Positions 49,901 through 62,000 of a stretch of 64,000 nt of DNA are shown in pieces. The notes beneath the pieces were generated by a model. It ran no database searches and had not been told where the DNA came from. It saw only the letters and a program-made list of their open reading frames with translations. How positions within the stretch are numbered: position 1 is the first letter of the stretch; every line of letters begins with the position of its first letter. The DNA is taken from the NCBI GenBank assembly GCA_003344405.1, contig NOWV01000065.1:186001-250000 (forward strand), read 5' to 3'. The stretch is from Trichoplax sp. H2 (taxonomy: Eukaryota > Placozoa > Uniplacotomia > Trichoplacea). A program made the position numbers and the translations under genes.

Positions 49901-50388
49901 ATTATCCAAAGCTCAAAGTAATAATTCAATCTGTGTACAGTGTCGAGAGGCTTATAATCATTTAACTGCAACCTACGCCATGTTAACTCCTCGCGTGGCT
50001 CTATGTGGAGATATCGTCTACATGGTAATGACTCAATAGAATATTATAAAATAACGGATGCTCGTTTTTCTCGAACTGTAAACTTTTATCTCCTAATTTC
50101 TCAATCATTCCATGTATAATCTTCACTTAATGGCGCGTCTCTATTTTGCAGATCAATATTACCAGGACGAAATGGATCAATGAATGGAAATGCAACGCCA
50201 AATCAGATGATCTCACTTGGCTGGTTATCATATCAACGTTAGCTTTTTTATCTCCAGTAATCTTTTACGGCTATACCACTATAAACGGAAGAAAAAAGGA
50301 TAAAGCGGAAACTTTAAACACCACTTGTGCAAGTAATCATAATCCTGGTGAAAAAGAACCACCTGTAGTTGATGCTGTACAATCATAG
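46935..50388 (+). CDS. OSTM1: Osteopetrosis-associated transmembrane protein 1 (ClC-7 beta subunit)
   Basis: Type I lysosomal membrane protein. Exon 1 starts at ATG 46935, chosen over the upstream open TTG because it begins a clean signal peptide (about residues 1-21). Its Cys-rich luminal part continues to about 47,480-47,515. A later exon 49860-50024 carries CVQCREAYNHL, matching the CKNCREAY motif of OSTM1. The last exon 50152-50388 carries NITRTKW, Cys, one transmembrane helix (about 21 residues ending VIFYGY) and a short basic cytosolic tail. The luminal Cys pattern and several N-x-S/T sites fit the heavily glycosylated OSTM1 luminal domain. Known role: OSTM1 stabilises and activates the ClC-7 chloride/proton exchanger in lysosomes. 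Odd point: every plausible donor at the end of exon 1 (47476, 47494, 47511) has phase 1 or 2, while exon 49860 needs phase 0, so a small exon is probably missing from my model. The intron between them is mostly tandem repeat. Confidence 0.85.
47540..47885. repeat. Two-copy degenerate direct repeat in OSTM1 intron, with TA microsatellite
   Basis: The sequence from about 47555 (GAGAATATTCTAGTCCAG...) recurs near 47765 (GGAAATACTCTAGTCAAG...), both followed by a GTATAC-rich tract, AGATTCT and ATCACAATCG. The first copy includes an (AT)n run at about 47605-47625. Confidence 0.6.
48385..49858. repeat. Large 97-bp tandem array in OSTM1 intron, about 14 copies
   Basis: Units of about 97 bp contain ATGTAATCATC, TGATCTTGACGATGTACCG, ATGTTGTAGAATAGTAGACA and TTAGGCTATCATCGCTAGA, e.g. 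with GGCTATCATCG near 48502, 48600, 48697, 48782 and 48878. Left-hand copies are very similar,; copies to the right decay, and the last one runs directly into the acceptor of OSTM1 exon 49860. The ATGTTGTAGAATA element resembles that acceptor (see findings). Confidence 0.9.
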
Positions 50389-51617
50389 CTATATTCTTAA
50401 TTTAGCATTGCAATACAATTTGCCCAAATTATTTTCCTATCAGTGTATTTTCCTGTATACTTGATCTTTTATCAGAAATTTCTTACTAGTGAGTTTTAAA
50501 GATTAATGCTATTTTTATCACCAATTTTTTTAAATATTTAGAAATACCAGCTGCTGATGATGCGTAAAATGATTTTATTTCGAATTTTAATACATGACTC
50601 ATAAATGTTTGCAGACGTCTTAAGAGATTCTGTTTTAACGTTTTAATAGCACTTGACGAAGACAACGCTTCCATTCAAAATATATAATAGCAGCATTGGT
50701 CCCGCTGCAATCATTTCAAGTAAATACCGTCTTATAGGTGTGACGTAGAAAGAAAAGCTTTACTACTATTCAAGTAAAAATGATACATTATGAGCAAATT
50801 GTGATTACTATCACTGGCATCAGCATGACTATGACCAACAGATAGATATTCAACCTTGTAACTAAGAAATCTTGAGCGTTATAGGAATGACTGGTAACTT
50901 TTTCTATTATTGTATAACGAATCGAAATCTATGTTTCTAACGATAAGAAATATTCGGTCGATTCTAAAGGCTGATTTTAAATTTTACCACTAAACTGAAA
51001 TTGTAATGACAACGTTGTTAAAACTATATTTATATACATACATGCATACAATATATATATATGTTATATATATGTATAGGTACTTACAAGTCTAAAATGC
51101 TATTACCATGATACGAATTACTACTTCTTTACAATTAGCAAGATGAACGCGAGATATCTAAAGTTCATTTAAATATAATATAATCTCTAATCAATTTTTT
51201 ATTAGCAATCTATCAATAAAACATTTGTAAGCCATTATCATTATGTACAGATTATCCTTTGATGTAACATTATAGCGTGACTACTGAAAATATCAGAAAT
51301 CAATCCGAGATCATTTTTCGGTGGCTCTCGGTGTAAATATCTTCCAAGAAAAGCAAAATAGTAACATACTATTTTAAGGATAACAATGTTCTTGCAATAA
51401 GAAACAAATAATTTATAACTTTTAGATTGCAATAAATAGTCTTTGTAACCTGTATAGCTCCATTAAAAAATAGACAACATTAAAAAAGGTTGATACGTAC
51501 TTTAAAGAAAAATAATTTGCTTGCCAATTATGCTGTGTCAATTCACAAGAAATCCTTTAAAATTAGACTGCATCAATTCTTAGGATGTAATGATACAATA
51601 AAGCTGAAGAGCATCGA
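50389..51617. other. Convergent intergenic region OSTM1 / AFG1L
   Basis: Holds the 3' flanks of both genes. An (AT)-rich microsatellite lies at about 51045-51080. No exon is recognised; the small open frames at 50486-50674 and 51241-51432 show no known family. Confidence 0.6.
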
Positions 51618-54600
51618 TTATTTGCTTTCAAAATTTCTCTCCGCAATGCATGCTTCCCAATATTGTTCCGATTGCATTTCAATTAGACGAGAAATAACAC
51701 GTTCAAATGCAAAAATCTCTTCTTCTGCAGTAAAAATACTAGCATTGGCATCTTTATCAAACTATGAATGATCATAAAAAACAGAAATTACATCAGTATC
51801 GGTGAATACATGTATAATAGAACCGTACTCTACCCATAGAAAATACAAACTAGTTTTGTCGAAAATACATTAACATTACCTCGGAAATTCCCAGATCGTC
51901 CATTAACATTCGCTTCGCATCCGTTACCTTTTTTGATGATTTGGTACTAAATAAATCTTCCGCTATTTTTTCAGCTGAGCAAACCACCCTCACCTAATAA
52001 TTAATGACCATGAAATAGTAATGTTCTTATTAAAGTATTGTAGTATGAATAAATAAGCAGTAACTTGAATTAGTTGAATTACTTTATTATCATATAATGT
52101 ATCAATTAGGACGATAAATCTTCTGGCTTCTGTCCTCAAAGCAAGATTGAGAATCGGTATATTTCTTATCAATAAAACATCAAAATGGCGGCATATTTCC
52201 AAGTAATCAGCTGCACTAACAGGCTGTAGGAAATGAATAGAAAAGGTGTAAGAATTAAATTAAAAATCAGATAATTTTCTATAATTGGTTCATATACAAG
52301 TCTTCAAAACTCTTATTAACAATAAAAGCAACAGTGCTTAAATGATCGAACATGTAGTTTCAAGTAAGCACCATATATGCACTCTCTGGCATAAGCGCAC
52401 TAATACAAGAATAGTAATAATTAATGTACCTGGGCGCACAACTGCTCAAATGTAAAATCGGCAATCCTCCCACATGCTATAGGGATTTCGAGATCGCGAC
52501 CAAGATGACGCAATACTCTCTTACCGGTCTCTGTTGGAATAAAATTGAAAGCATAGCTACAATTGATATTAACCATAGAAATCAATCGATTATTGAGAAT
52601 TTATTTTCCTACTACCATACCTTGACCTTCTTTAGCGGCTAATTGTGCAAATATCTTATTTAATTCATTTTCTGCATCTGATTCACTAGACCTAAAATTA
52701 ATCGTAAAGTTAATATACGAGTTTAATTATTGCATGATTAGTACTAGTAACAACTTGAAATTATAAAGAAAATCTTACACAAAGTAAACTTGTCCTCCAC
52801 TCGGTAGTACTCTTGAAGCTGAATGAAATGGTATAAAATTTTTTAATACGATAACGTATCTGGTAGACACTGAAGTTCAATATAACTACCTGATCGTCGA
52901 TAATCAATGCCAGAATCTAGCGGTACTATATGGCAATTACTCTATAATAGAGTAAAAGAATAAATTGAGCTTAAAACAATCAGAAAAATGATTCAACAAC
53001 GGTGCCAATGACCTTCAATATAGGTATGAAAGGCAAGAAATTGCTTCTCTGTAATCCGTTTTTATATAAATCTGTTGGCCAAAAAAATGCACACGTTATA
53101 TCTTTCAATTTGGTAATGTGAAGATTACACTTATGTAACGAATGCCATAACAAGCAGCCTAAGCATTTATACCGTCCGGTATTCTGTTTGAAGTAGCAAT
53201 AATGACAACTCCGTAATCAAATAAGGTTGTAAATAGCCGTTTCAGTATCATAGCGTCAGCGATATCTGTAACCTAACAAACGAACATTGTATTTTAAATC
53301 TCCATTTAAATGCTATAGTATATTATAAAGAGACCATTACTTTATATTCTTAACAGTACAGTATTCAATGCTTTACCTGGAATTCATCAAAGCAAAGCAG
53401 CCATGTATCCTCTGCGATATCGCTAGCAACAGGTGGAATGGGATCGTACTTGTGAGGTTTTTCTCGTCCAGCTTGGAAGGGAATATTTGTCTTGAATTGA
53501 TGTATTCCTACGATATTCAACAGTAAGTAGATATAATTTTAGACTACTATTAACTCTGAAGAGCACCTTTCATTGCAGTATTAATCATATCCATAAGGGA
53601 ATACATACGTGCGTGGACATCTAGCATAAAGGCATTAAAATGTACGCGTTGTTTCTTTTCAATTGGAATGTTATTGTAAAATAAATCCATCAACATTGTT
53701 TTCCCTGAACCTAAAAATGAAGATTGTAACCATTAGATCAAAAGTAAAGTAGCTCACTGATATTTTTTGCCATGTGTTTCAACTTTCAAGTCATCAACCT
53801 TCATAGAGCCTCTAATTATGATTATGTCATCTCTTGGTTGTGAGCATTGATATATTACTCTATCACTTAGTGTACCTCAATTCATGGTATATTCAATAGA
53901 CACTATGGCTACGATGTATGCAACCTACCGACACTGCCATACATGTAAATTCCTTTTGGTCTTTTTACACGGTTGCCACCAAAACCAAACATCTATTGAT
54001 GCAGAATGAAATCAACACAGTACAGTCAGTCATGAGTATAATTTTTTGGGGACACTATACAATCTGTTACTTTCTACAACATTAACATGAGTCGTTTAAC
54101 AGAAAGTTTAAGTGATCACTACCACGATTGATGATTTTCCATTAGTACAGTATACGTAAAAATGGACTGGGACTTTTAGTCGAACGCAACGACTTAATTA
54201 TTATAAGATCCTTAACACGGGGTGTCATTCATTACAAGCTAGTCATTCACAATTTTGGACATACCTTGCTGAATAATCCAGGCCTTTCAGGTTGATAATG
54301 AAGTAGCCCATCGTAAACATGGTTTAACTCGTTGATAATTTGCGTTTGATGTGAATCCAACGTTAGGCTTCCATCTTGGACAAGCTGATGATACTTTTGG
54401 ATTAATTGGCCATCGTGGGCATTGTTTGTTTGAGGATTTCCTACAAGCAATCAAACATATCCAAATCATGTTGAATTGAATTGAATACCCTAAATCCATG
54501 ACATCCAAGGCAAATCTCTACTATACAATTGTCTATAAAATAAGTAGTCGATTAAAGATTAAGCTATTTGTGCGTCTATCTCCAACAGATCATTTATTCA

Positions 54601-54930
54601 ACGTTGGGATTAACCAATTCATTCATTGGCCATGATGAATTTCTTGACTCTCTCAACAGTATACCGTACTCAACACTAGTATACAGTATTGAAATTATAC
54701 TGATATCATGGTCATTGCTAGTCCTTCCTTATCATTCCTAGTCCATGTCGCACAACAGACGTCGCTACGGGCAATTTAAATGAAAACATGCTATCCAATA
54801 TAAAATAAAATCACTTACCTTGAATAAGAGTTCGTCTAGCAAAGTAAAGGAGTGAATTTGAAGGAAAGAAGGAGTTGTTAGAAGAAGGAAAAAGGCGATA
54901 ACGACAGCAACGTAGGGCCAAGGTCGCCAT
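51618..54930 (-). CDS. AFG1L: AFG1-like mitochondrial AAA+ ATPase
   Basis: Complete 14-exon gene, 482 aa (human AFG1L/LACE1 about 481). Exons in coding order: 54930-54819, 54440-54265, 53992-53929, 53710-53567, 53507-53377, 53272-53173, 53071-53013, 52941-52890, 52818-52779, 52691-52621, 52530-52430, 52223-52083, 51993-51880, 51761-51618; all phases agree. The first 37 residues are rich in Arg, Ser and Leu with no acidic residue, a typical mitochondrial presequence. Walker A is GSVGSGKT with Lys121, Walker B is LLCFDEF with Asp206-Glu207; the AFG1 signature [14 protein letters not shown] follows, then the sensor-1 stretch ATSNR and LYKNGLQR. The C-terminus has RNIPILNL and [14 protein letters not shown] as in AFG1L. 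Known family role: an inner-membrane/matrix ATPase linked to turnover of cytochrome c oxidase subunits and protein quality control. All catalytic residues are present. Convergent with OSTM1; a partial copy of exon 1 lies just upstream (about 55296-55370). Confidence 0.96.
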
Positions 54931-55029
54931 GCCGGCTCGTCGCCGCAATTTGGAGTGGGAAGTGGCCCGATCGGGTACGGTACCGTACAGTACATTCTCT
55001 ACAGTCTATATACTGTAAGCGTATAGTAG

Positions 55030-55053
55030 ACTGTACACTGTACACTGTACACT
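55030..55053. repeat. TGTACAC heptamer microsatellite
   Basis: Three tandem copies of the same 7-bp unit that occurs at 30082-30107, here about 100 bp upstream of the AFG1L start codon. Confidence 0.9.
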
Positions 55054-55129
55054 ACTGTGTGGTTTGATGGCTCTCAAGGACATGAGAACTGCACATCGAT
55101 TTGGTGTAGAACAGTAAGTTTTAACCAAA

Positions 55130-55545
55130 ATGAATGTCACCCATGGCGATTATTTGGCATTATGCGTAGTTGATGTCGACATGTATATTGTCTTATAAAA
55201 GATGACATATATACCAAACATGCGTATATCGGTAGGAAGCTAAGGGGGAGAGTGTATAAAATATGTGTCGTTACATTCAAATACAGTAGATACGTCTTAA
55301 GTAGTGGATTTGGCGGAAAGAAGGAGTTGTTAGAAGAAAGAAAAAGGCGATAGCGACATTCGAACTGCACTATCAACCGTCTAATGTAGTACGATATAAC
55401 CAAAATGAGTGTCACTCGTGGCGATTATTTCGCATAATAGATTGCATGTGCTATACTAAACAATATGTATATCCGTAGGAAGGCCTGCGGAGGTGTGTAA
55501 AATACGTGTCGTTAGAATTAACATACATCACAGCTGACTGTCCGT
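55130..55545 (-). repeat. Tandem duplication carrying a partial AFG1L exon 1
   Basis: Sequence at about 55296-55370 copies AFG1L exon 1 at about 54842-54912: read on the minus strand it gives [15 protein letters not shown] in both. The flanking words AACCAAAATGA(A/G)TGTCAC and TGGCGATTATT occur at about 55122-55155 and again at 55399-55430. The repeat unit is therefore about 275 bp and starts inside the AFG1L 5' region. The copy lacks an in-frame start equivalent to 54930 and the usual donor, so it is a non-functional exon fragment. Confidence 0.8.
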
Positions 55546-56079
55546 CTGAGGTGCATCGAGTAGTGCAATGCGGTAGAGTCATTCAGGCATAGCTTTTATA
55601 CTGGACTCCAACTGGTATTCCGTACAGTATACTGTAGTCCTGTATACCGTCCGGCTGTTACACCCCGCCCTTTCTTTGGCAAAGGAGAACGAAACGTCAA
55701 CTGGAAGGACTTCTGGACCGGGTTTGCCTTTGTTGGCGTTACTCTATACAAATGTAGTAGTATTGGCCATACAGCATTGCTTGTATAAGGTTTCACATGC
55801 GATGACTGTCTCGCTTGGGAATGCTGTATGAATGCTAGTGTTTCTATGGTTGGTTTTAGCTCGCCCGATGCTATAGTATGGAGAAAGGTCGACGATTTCA
55901 TACTAAAGACAGTATAGTGATCTAAACTATAGCGATGACCCATACTGTACCACATTACTTTCAGTGCGCTAGGATTTTAGCCGATCATCCATCATCTTGA
56001 TCAAGAAGGACAAGCAAATTGCTTCCAGGCTTTCCATTTTCTGCAGCATCGATTCCAATCCACTCGCTCATTTCTAGCC

Positions 56080-58164
56080 ATGGCTGCTCAATTTAGGAAA
56101 TTTTTTCAAGCACTAGGCAGTAAAGAGTTTCGAAATTATTTAATGAGGTAAATGATGATGTAGAATAAGCCTAGAATGGATTAAGATTGGATCGGGTTAG
56201 GTTCAATAATTGTGCAGTAGTCTACTGGTGGTAGCTAAATGGTTTTGCCTAGTGCAAGATCAATCGAGAAGCTTTGATAACCAGCAGTACCCGTAGTCCA
56301 ACTCCTAGTCTTTAAAATGGAGAGGAATCCATGTTATTTTGACACTAACTTGTCTATCTTGATGTATCAATTTGCAAAAGTAAGGTAGATAGTGATTCGT
56401 ACTACTTTGCTAAACTCTAATATCTTTAATCTGGGTATTGTCTCTATCGCATGATTGACCGTTTCTCCTTGCATCATTTGCCTTCCAGCACGGTAAGTTT
56501 GATCAGTATAATTCTACAATCATGATACTAGTCAATATTCAGTTCCAGCTACGATTCTGCTTGCATAGCAGACACGTGTATCTTATTCCTCTCTTCCAAT
56601 GACATGTTTACTAATGTTTTCCTTTATCTATACTGGATTCCTGAACGCTCGATGCCACCACAGCATTTTTGGGGGCCAGGTTAGCTGAGTGAAATAAAAT
56701 AACATACTCGTACTCGTGAGATATTGGACGGCAATAAAGTGATAACCATTTTCAGCAACTAGTCCTCAATCAGTAGTAGCTAAGAATAGCTATACTGTTC
56801 TTATACTGGTGTAGTAATTTATTGATAGAGACTATTCTAACAATTTTTCTTCAACAGATTAGTTTATATACTAGTAATTAGCGGTGATTTAGTACAATAA
56901 CCTTTTCGCCAATTTGCTACCACAATACTCGTAGAATCATCGCTATAGCCACTTAATTAATTGCTACAGAACACGTAAACATCATTGGTACTATAAATAG
57001 TAAAGTAAAGAAGCTTCAAGTCCACAATATATTCAATCTGTGTATCCCTGCCCGTAAAAATAATCTTTTACATACAATATGTTGCTACTGTAGTACACAT
57101 GTCGATAACGATCAAATCCATGCTGATCGAATGTTCCTTAGGTGCAGTGAAATTAGTACATTCTTACTTACATGGTAGTTAGAAATACTCCACAGATTTG
57201 TCATGAAAACATCGCCTAAGATATCGAATGCTTCTTAGGTGTAGTGGAATAGGTACATTCTTACTTACGTAATAGTTAGAAATACTCCGTAGAACTTGTC
57301 ATGAAAACATCGCCTAAGATACGAGATAGCTCAATACAATATCAGATATATATGAACTAGTTCAATAGTGAAGGTATATTAAATGAATAATTAATGGCTA
57401 TCAATACGCCTTTAACCGTTAGGCTACATCGCTATGCCGTTCGGATCAAAGTAGCCCAACGCACGTTGATCTGGAAGTCAACATCGTTTGACTACCCTAG
57501 TATTACTTTTCTATCTAGTAGAAGAAATACAGTGTGAAAACGTCAATGTAGAAACTGTATTTTAATTTATGATCAGCAAATATGAGCGTACAATAATACA
57601 CTATTGATATATGCGTTGTATACAGTAATACAATATATATAATGCCGAACGTTAATATTATCCTTGTCAATAAAGGTGCATGTTTCTTTTACAGTGGCTA
57701 ACTGGGGAATTCCAATTGCTGCGATTATTGATATGAAGAAAGATCCCGAAATTATCAGTGGCAAAATGACAACAGGTATATACTTAGATTTCTAACCACT
57801 GTATAGGCTAAACCTCAGTTCTGTAACATTATTTACTCATACAAAGTATGTCGATATCATAAAGATGAAAGCCGTATAGGCGTATAGAAATATACTCGTA
57901 GATTTGGCCTAGTGAAGCAACATAAATTATCGGTTGGTTAACCACGTATATCTTTTTCTGTCGTCAATTACAGCTTTATGCGTTTACTCAGCCGTGTTTA
58001 TGAGATTCGCATGGATGGTCCAGCCTCGTAATTATTTATTATTTGCTTGCCATATAACCAACGAAGGTGCTCAACTGATCCAAGGAGGCCGTTTAATACG
58101 CTACACGTTAGTACTAACAAGAAGAGTATTTATTCCATTCGTTGTTGAATTGCAAATCATTTAA
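56080..58164 (+). CDS. MPC1: Mitochondrial pyruvate carrier subunit 1
   Basis: Small inner-membrane protein of about 119 aa that with MPC2 imports pyruvate into mitochondria. Exons: 56080-56147 (N-terminal amphipathic part, good start context GCCATGGCT), a 16-bp exon 56664-56679 encoding HFWGP, 57695-57775 ([25 protein letters not shown]) and 57974-58164 ([31 protein letters not shown], stop). Exons 2-4 agree in phase. Exon 1 ends in phase 2 while exon 2 as drawn needs phase 0; family alignment lacks exactly the Ser-Thr before HFWGP, i.e. 4 bases. So a micro-exon or an unusual junction is missing. An alternative start inside the second block (ATG at 56652, giving a few residues before HFWGP) would avoid the problem but lose the N-terminal helix. 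The C-terminus is longer and more hydrophobic than in human MPC1. Convergent with the FANCG-like gene. Confidence 0.88.
57127..57322. repeat. Direct repeat, 97 bp x 2
   Basis: Two copies begin at 57131 and 57228 with ATG(T/C)T(C/T)CTTAGGTG and end CATGAAAACATCGCCTAAGATA. They lie in the third MPC1 intron. Confidence 0.92.
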
Positions 58165-59090
58165 CGTAAAATAATCAATGTATTCTTATTCACCAAATCT
58201 GATCAAACTCTGCTAATCTTTGATTTTAAAAGGCTTACCGGAGAGAAGTAAAGTACCCTTGATCAATGACTTAAAATCCCGTATGATCTCCTTATAGGCT
58301 ATATAACATGCAATTCAGAATGTTACAGGGGTAAATTGTGTACGCGAATTTTCGAAAAATATTCAACTTCAATGGATCGTTTATGATTGGCTCTGCAAAA
58401 CAATCCATCTGCCTATATAATTAGAGAAGACTTTGATATTGTCAAGTTTTCGTGCCTACAGATATTAACGATATTAAACCTTGCTATCACTACCAGTATT
58501 ATTAACATAGAATTGGATATGATCAATTTGCAAACCATTTTTACGGAAAAATTATAGTGAGGCTATCAAATTTAAATTAGTTTATTCTAAATTAAAAATT
58601 TTTTATCTTTAAATTGCCATTGGTCCATTTTGCGGTATGTTGAAATTGCAATATCAACAGTAAATCAGTAAGCTTGTATAATTATCTGTCAAGAGACCTT
58701 GACAGGAACTTTTCAAGACGACCATTGTCAAATATCGCATTTGAAGTCACTGTGCGGTCAAATCCTAGCGTGTCTTATTTTATAAATTTCTTTTATTCAA
58801 CAAGATCAATAGAAATAAATGTAATTTTGTTTGACAAATTTTGATACACATATTCCTTTACAAAGCAATTACATTTCGTCCTTTCGATGTCTTTTGAATC
58901 TTATTTAAAACTTCTAAACAGTGAATGTCAAGCTGTAGTGCCATGTAATCTGAAACGCGAAATGATGCATCTTCTTGCGAAACTTCTGATGATCGAAGTC
59001 TGCAATGAGGTGTTTACTATAGTCAATAATTGCTGAAGCATATTTATTAAACTTAAAAGTATTTATACAATATTTCCAATATCAAAAGAC
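58165..59090. other. Convergent intergenic region MPC1 / FANCG-like
   Basis: Contains the 3' flanks of both genes. A minus-strand AATAAA at 59043-59048 lies about 43 bases past the FANCG-like stop codon and is a good polyadenylation signal. Nothing else is recognised. Confidence 0.6.
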
Positions 59091-62000
59091 TTACAACATT
59101 AATTTATCTCGAAGTTCAGTATTGCTTCTTTCTTCATCATCTTCAACGTTTGTAGCCACTTTTCTATACTTTAACCAACTGAAACAAGCATCACGCTGTC
59201 TTTCAAGCATAAATAGTAAGATCGTACAGTTATAAGCTGCTTCTCGGTTTGCTATACGTGAAAGAAATTGAAATTTTAGTTCGTGCGACGCGATTATTGT
59301 AACATGAAAACTGTAATGGAACTTAAAAGTAAGATGACGCCTTATTAAGTTACACCTTCATTAAAATGGAAACTATCTTGTAGCAATTTCAAGCCATCAC
59401 TTAATTTTCCTTGGTTGATTTTAATCAAGGCGATATTATTCAATATTCTCGACTACGGCAAAGCATATTTTATGACAATATTAAGAGAAGATTCAATCAG
59501 ATTTGCGAAAGAGATATGGCCGGTAATTATAACAGTAAAAGGGTAGCTATAAGCTTAGCAGAAAACTGTATCAACATTTAAAGAAACTGTAAATAACTTG
59601 TGTCTTTAATTTACTTTAATTTTGGCAATAGATGCGAAATAGCCATTAGGATCACCAACAACTAGGTCGTCTTGCATATGTAAGCGATAAGACATTGGTA
59701 AAACCTTATTCACAATTTGGAGTGCCCTACAAATTATACAACCAAGCATATACAATATTACATTATTTCTATAGCTGCATACAAAGAAATTGATACTTCT
59801 GAAAAACATAGTAAATCAGGACATCATGTCGTAGAATATAAATCAGAAACATTTAAATTACTTCGTAAATAACTGGCTGGCTTCCTCAAATTGCTTTTGA
59901 TGATAAAGAGCATCCGCTTTCATCAGTAAAACTTGCAGAAATAACCTTATATTATTATTAGTCGACAAACTCTCCTTTGTCACTTTCCTCTTTTTTGAAG
60001 GATTAGCATCACTGGTAACCGGCATGTAACTACTGGAACTTCGTAATTTTTCAATTTCATCTTCAATATGTCCTACTACAATACGTAAAAATGCTTGATG
60101 AAACTACAGTGCAATTAATCAGCGGAAATTCTTTTAAACATTTAACATGTACGATAGTAATTAGCAATACAAACCTTTCTCTTCCATTATGGATACAAGA
60201 TAGTTACATATGATTAATGCATCATCATATTGACAATTGCAAAGTAACGATGTTATCGCAAGACGGTAAATAATAGAAATATCCGGTGCTACAGATAAAT
60301 GCAATACCTAGAAAGTTAGAAAGTTGGATAGGATATAAGAAACTTACAAGTACAATTGCCCTTGACAGTAACCATATTCAAAAATACCTCAAAATTCCAT
60401 TTTGTGTTAATAATCGATAAGCAGTTTAAGTAAAGTTTGCTAGCAAAAGAATATCTATAAAAAACGCTTAGTTAGTATAGTATAAATATGAGCGCTCGCG
60501 TAGTGGATGATTGGTAGCAGTGTATACGTCCAAATTTATCATAAAACACACAGTTCAATTTTACCTCTGTGCGCGAAGGAATCGAGATGCTACCTCACTA
60601 CAGAGAAGTACAGGATTCATACAATTCCTATCCACAGTAGATGCAAACCGAAATCGGCCAGAAACATCCATAGAAGTCAAATCACCATGATTATCATACA
60701 TCAACCTGCAGTTTTTAATACGGTGATTTGCAGAAGTAACAGCCATAGCCAGATTCTGAATAATCTATACGTAAATGTAAGTTTAGCTTTCTAAAATAAG
60801 TACCATATGATATTATGACTGACTGTCTAGGTTGATTACTCTATGCTGTATTGATCTTTTAGTATACGTAGTATGCAGTTACATCTGCTAGATATTGTAG
60901 CATTTGAACTTCCTTCTCTTTGGCACCCGTAACTCTAAATATTTTGGCTATGTTAAGTAGTGGCTCCACGTTATCAATACTTATTGAAAGGGCTTCTTTA
61001 TAGTTTAGCAATGCTGTTATATATTTTTTCTAGAGAAAAAATACATTTTTTTAGTCTTATTAATACGCGTATGTCGACGCTAGCAATGCTGTACTTCTAC
61101 ACCTGCGATGCAAAGCAACATCCAATCATGTTAAATGCGGTTGCTTTGTAGACCTCATTGGGTTGTGAACAAACAACTTTGAAGTAGTCGAGAGCTTGAT
61201 CGATACGGTTTAATTTGTAGCTATTAAAACCTGCAAAAAAATATAATTATGTAAGCTTAGAAATGTGGAAACATATGAAAAAGCAATAAGTATAATACAG
61301 TAAAACAAAGCGTACCTTGCAGTACATGAACTACAGTAGGATCGCTAATCTCTTGTGTCAGTTGTTGAAGACTGACATCATAACATTTTTGATGAAAGGA
61401 TATCAAGGCTACCATAATATTTCTTTGTAAAAGAAGTTTATTTCCTTGAATTAAAAGGTAAAATACCTACAATTAATTGCTGCAAACCTCACATGCGAGC
61501 CATTTAATAGCTGTATAAACATCTCTTTTACTTTCCAACATTTCAGTTGAATCCTAGATGTTAAATAATTGAACATCTCATCAATAAGGACATACTAGAA
61601 CTAATAATTACATCTCATTAAATCGATTAATACTTACCAAATAGCTCGGCAGAAGTAGATCCAACAATTTACTAGCCGTATCGTCTACAATAAAGTCAAA
61701 AGAAAGTAGTAAATACGATATGTAAATTCATCTTTACTGACAGAGCTACTAAGACATACATTTATCTTTAATGAGTAGCAGAGCCGACATAATGCAATAT
61801 GCATTCCATAAATCTGGTACAAGTTCGATCATGAGATCTGGGAGAGTAAGAAGGTATGATATTTAGATAAATAAATAAAAACTCGCATTGAATCCCTTTA
61901 AATCAACACAGATTACCTCCGTTGCCAGAAACCCAGCTAAAGATGTTCTTTGCAACAAGGCCAATATCATCATCTGCATTGTCTGTCTTAATATCCTGCT

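Larger units (their letters stand above)
54931..56079. other. Divergent intergenic region AFG1L / MPC1
   Basis: The 1.1 kb between two mitochondrial-protein genes transcribed in opposite directions, so it may serve as a shared promoter region. It contains the TGTACAC heptamer repeat (55030-55053) and a 275-bp duplication that includes part of AFG1L exon 1 (listed separately). 55596-55955 is open on the minus strand (119 codons) but matches no family I know. No CpG-rich or TATA element is evident. Confidence 0.55.

Noticed and set aside
52424-52642. Plus-strand open frame of 72 codons
   Set aside because: Antisense of AFG1L exons 10 and 11.
55596-55955. Minus-strand open frame of 119 codons between AFG1L and MPC1
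   Set aside because: No similarity to any family I know and no splice context; it could be an orphan gene but the sequence gives no positive support.
60561-60790. Possible extra exon of the FANCG-like gene (minus frame of 61 codons with acceptor and GTTGAT donor)
   Set aside because: It would end in phase 2 and break the frame, whereas joining 60883 directly to 60307 is in phase and gives a continuous TPR sequence.
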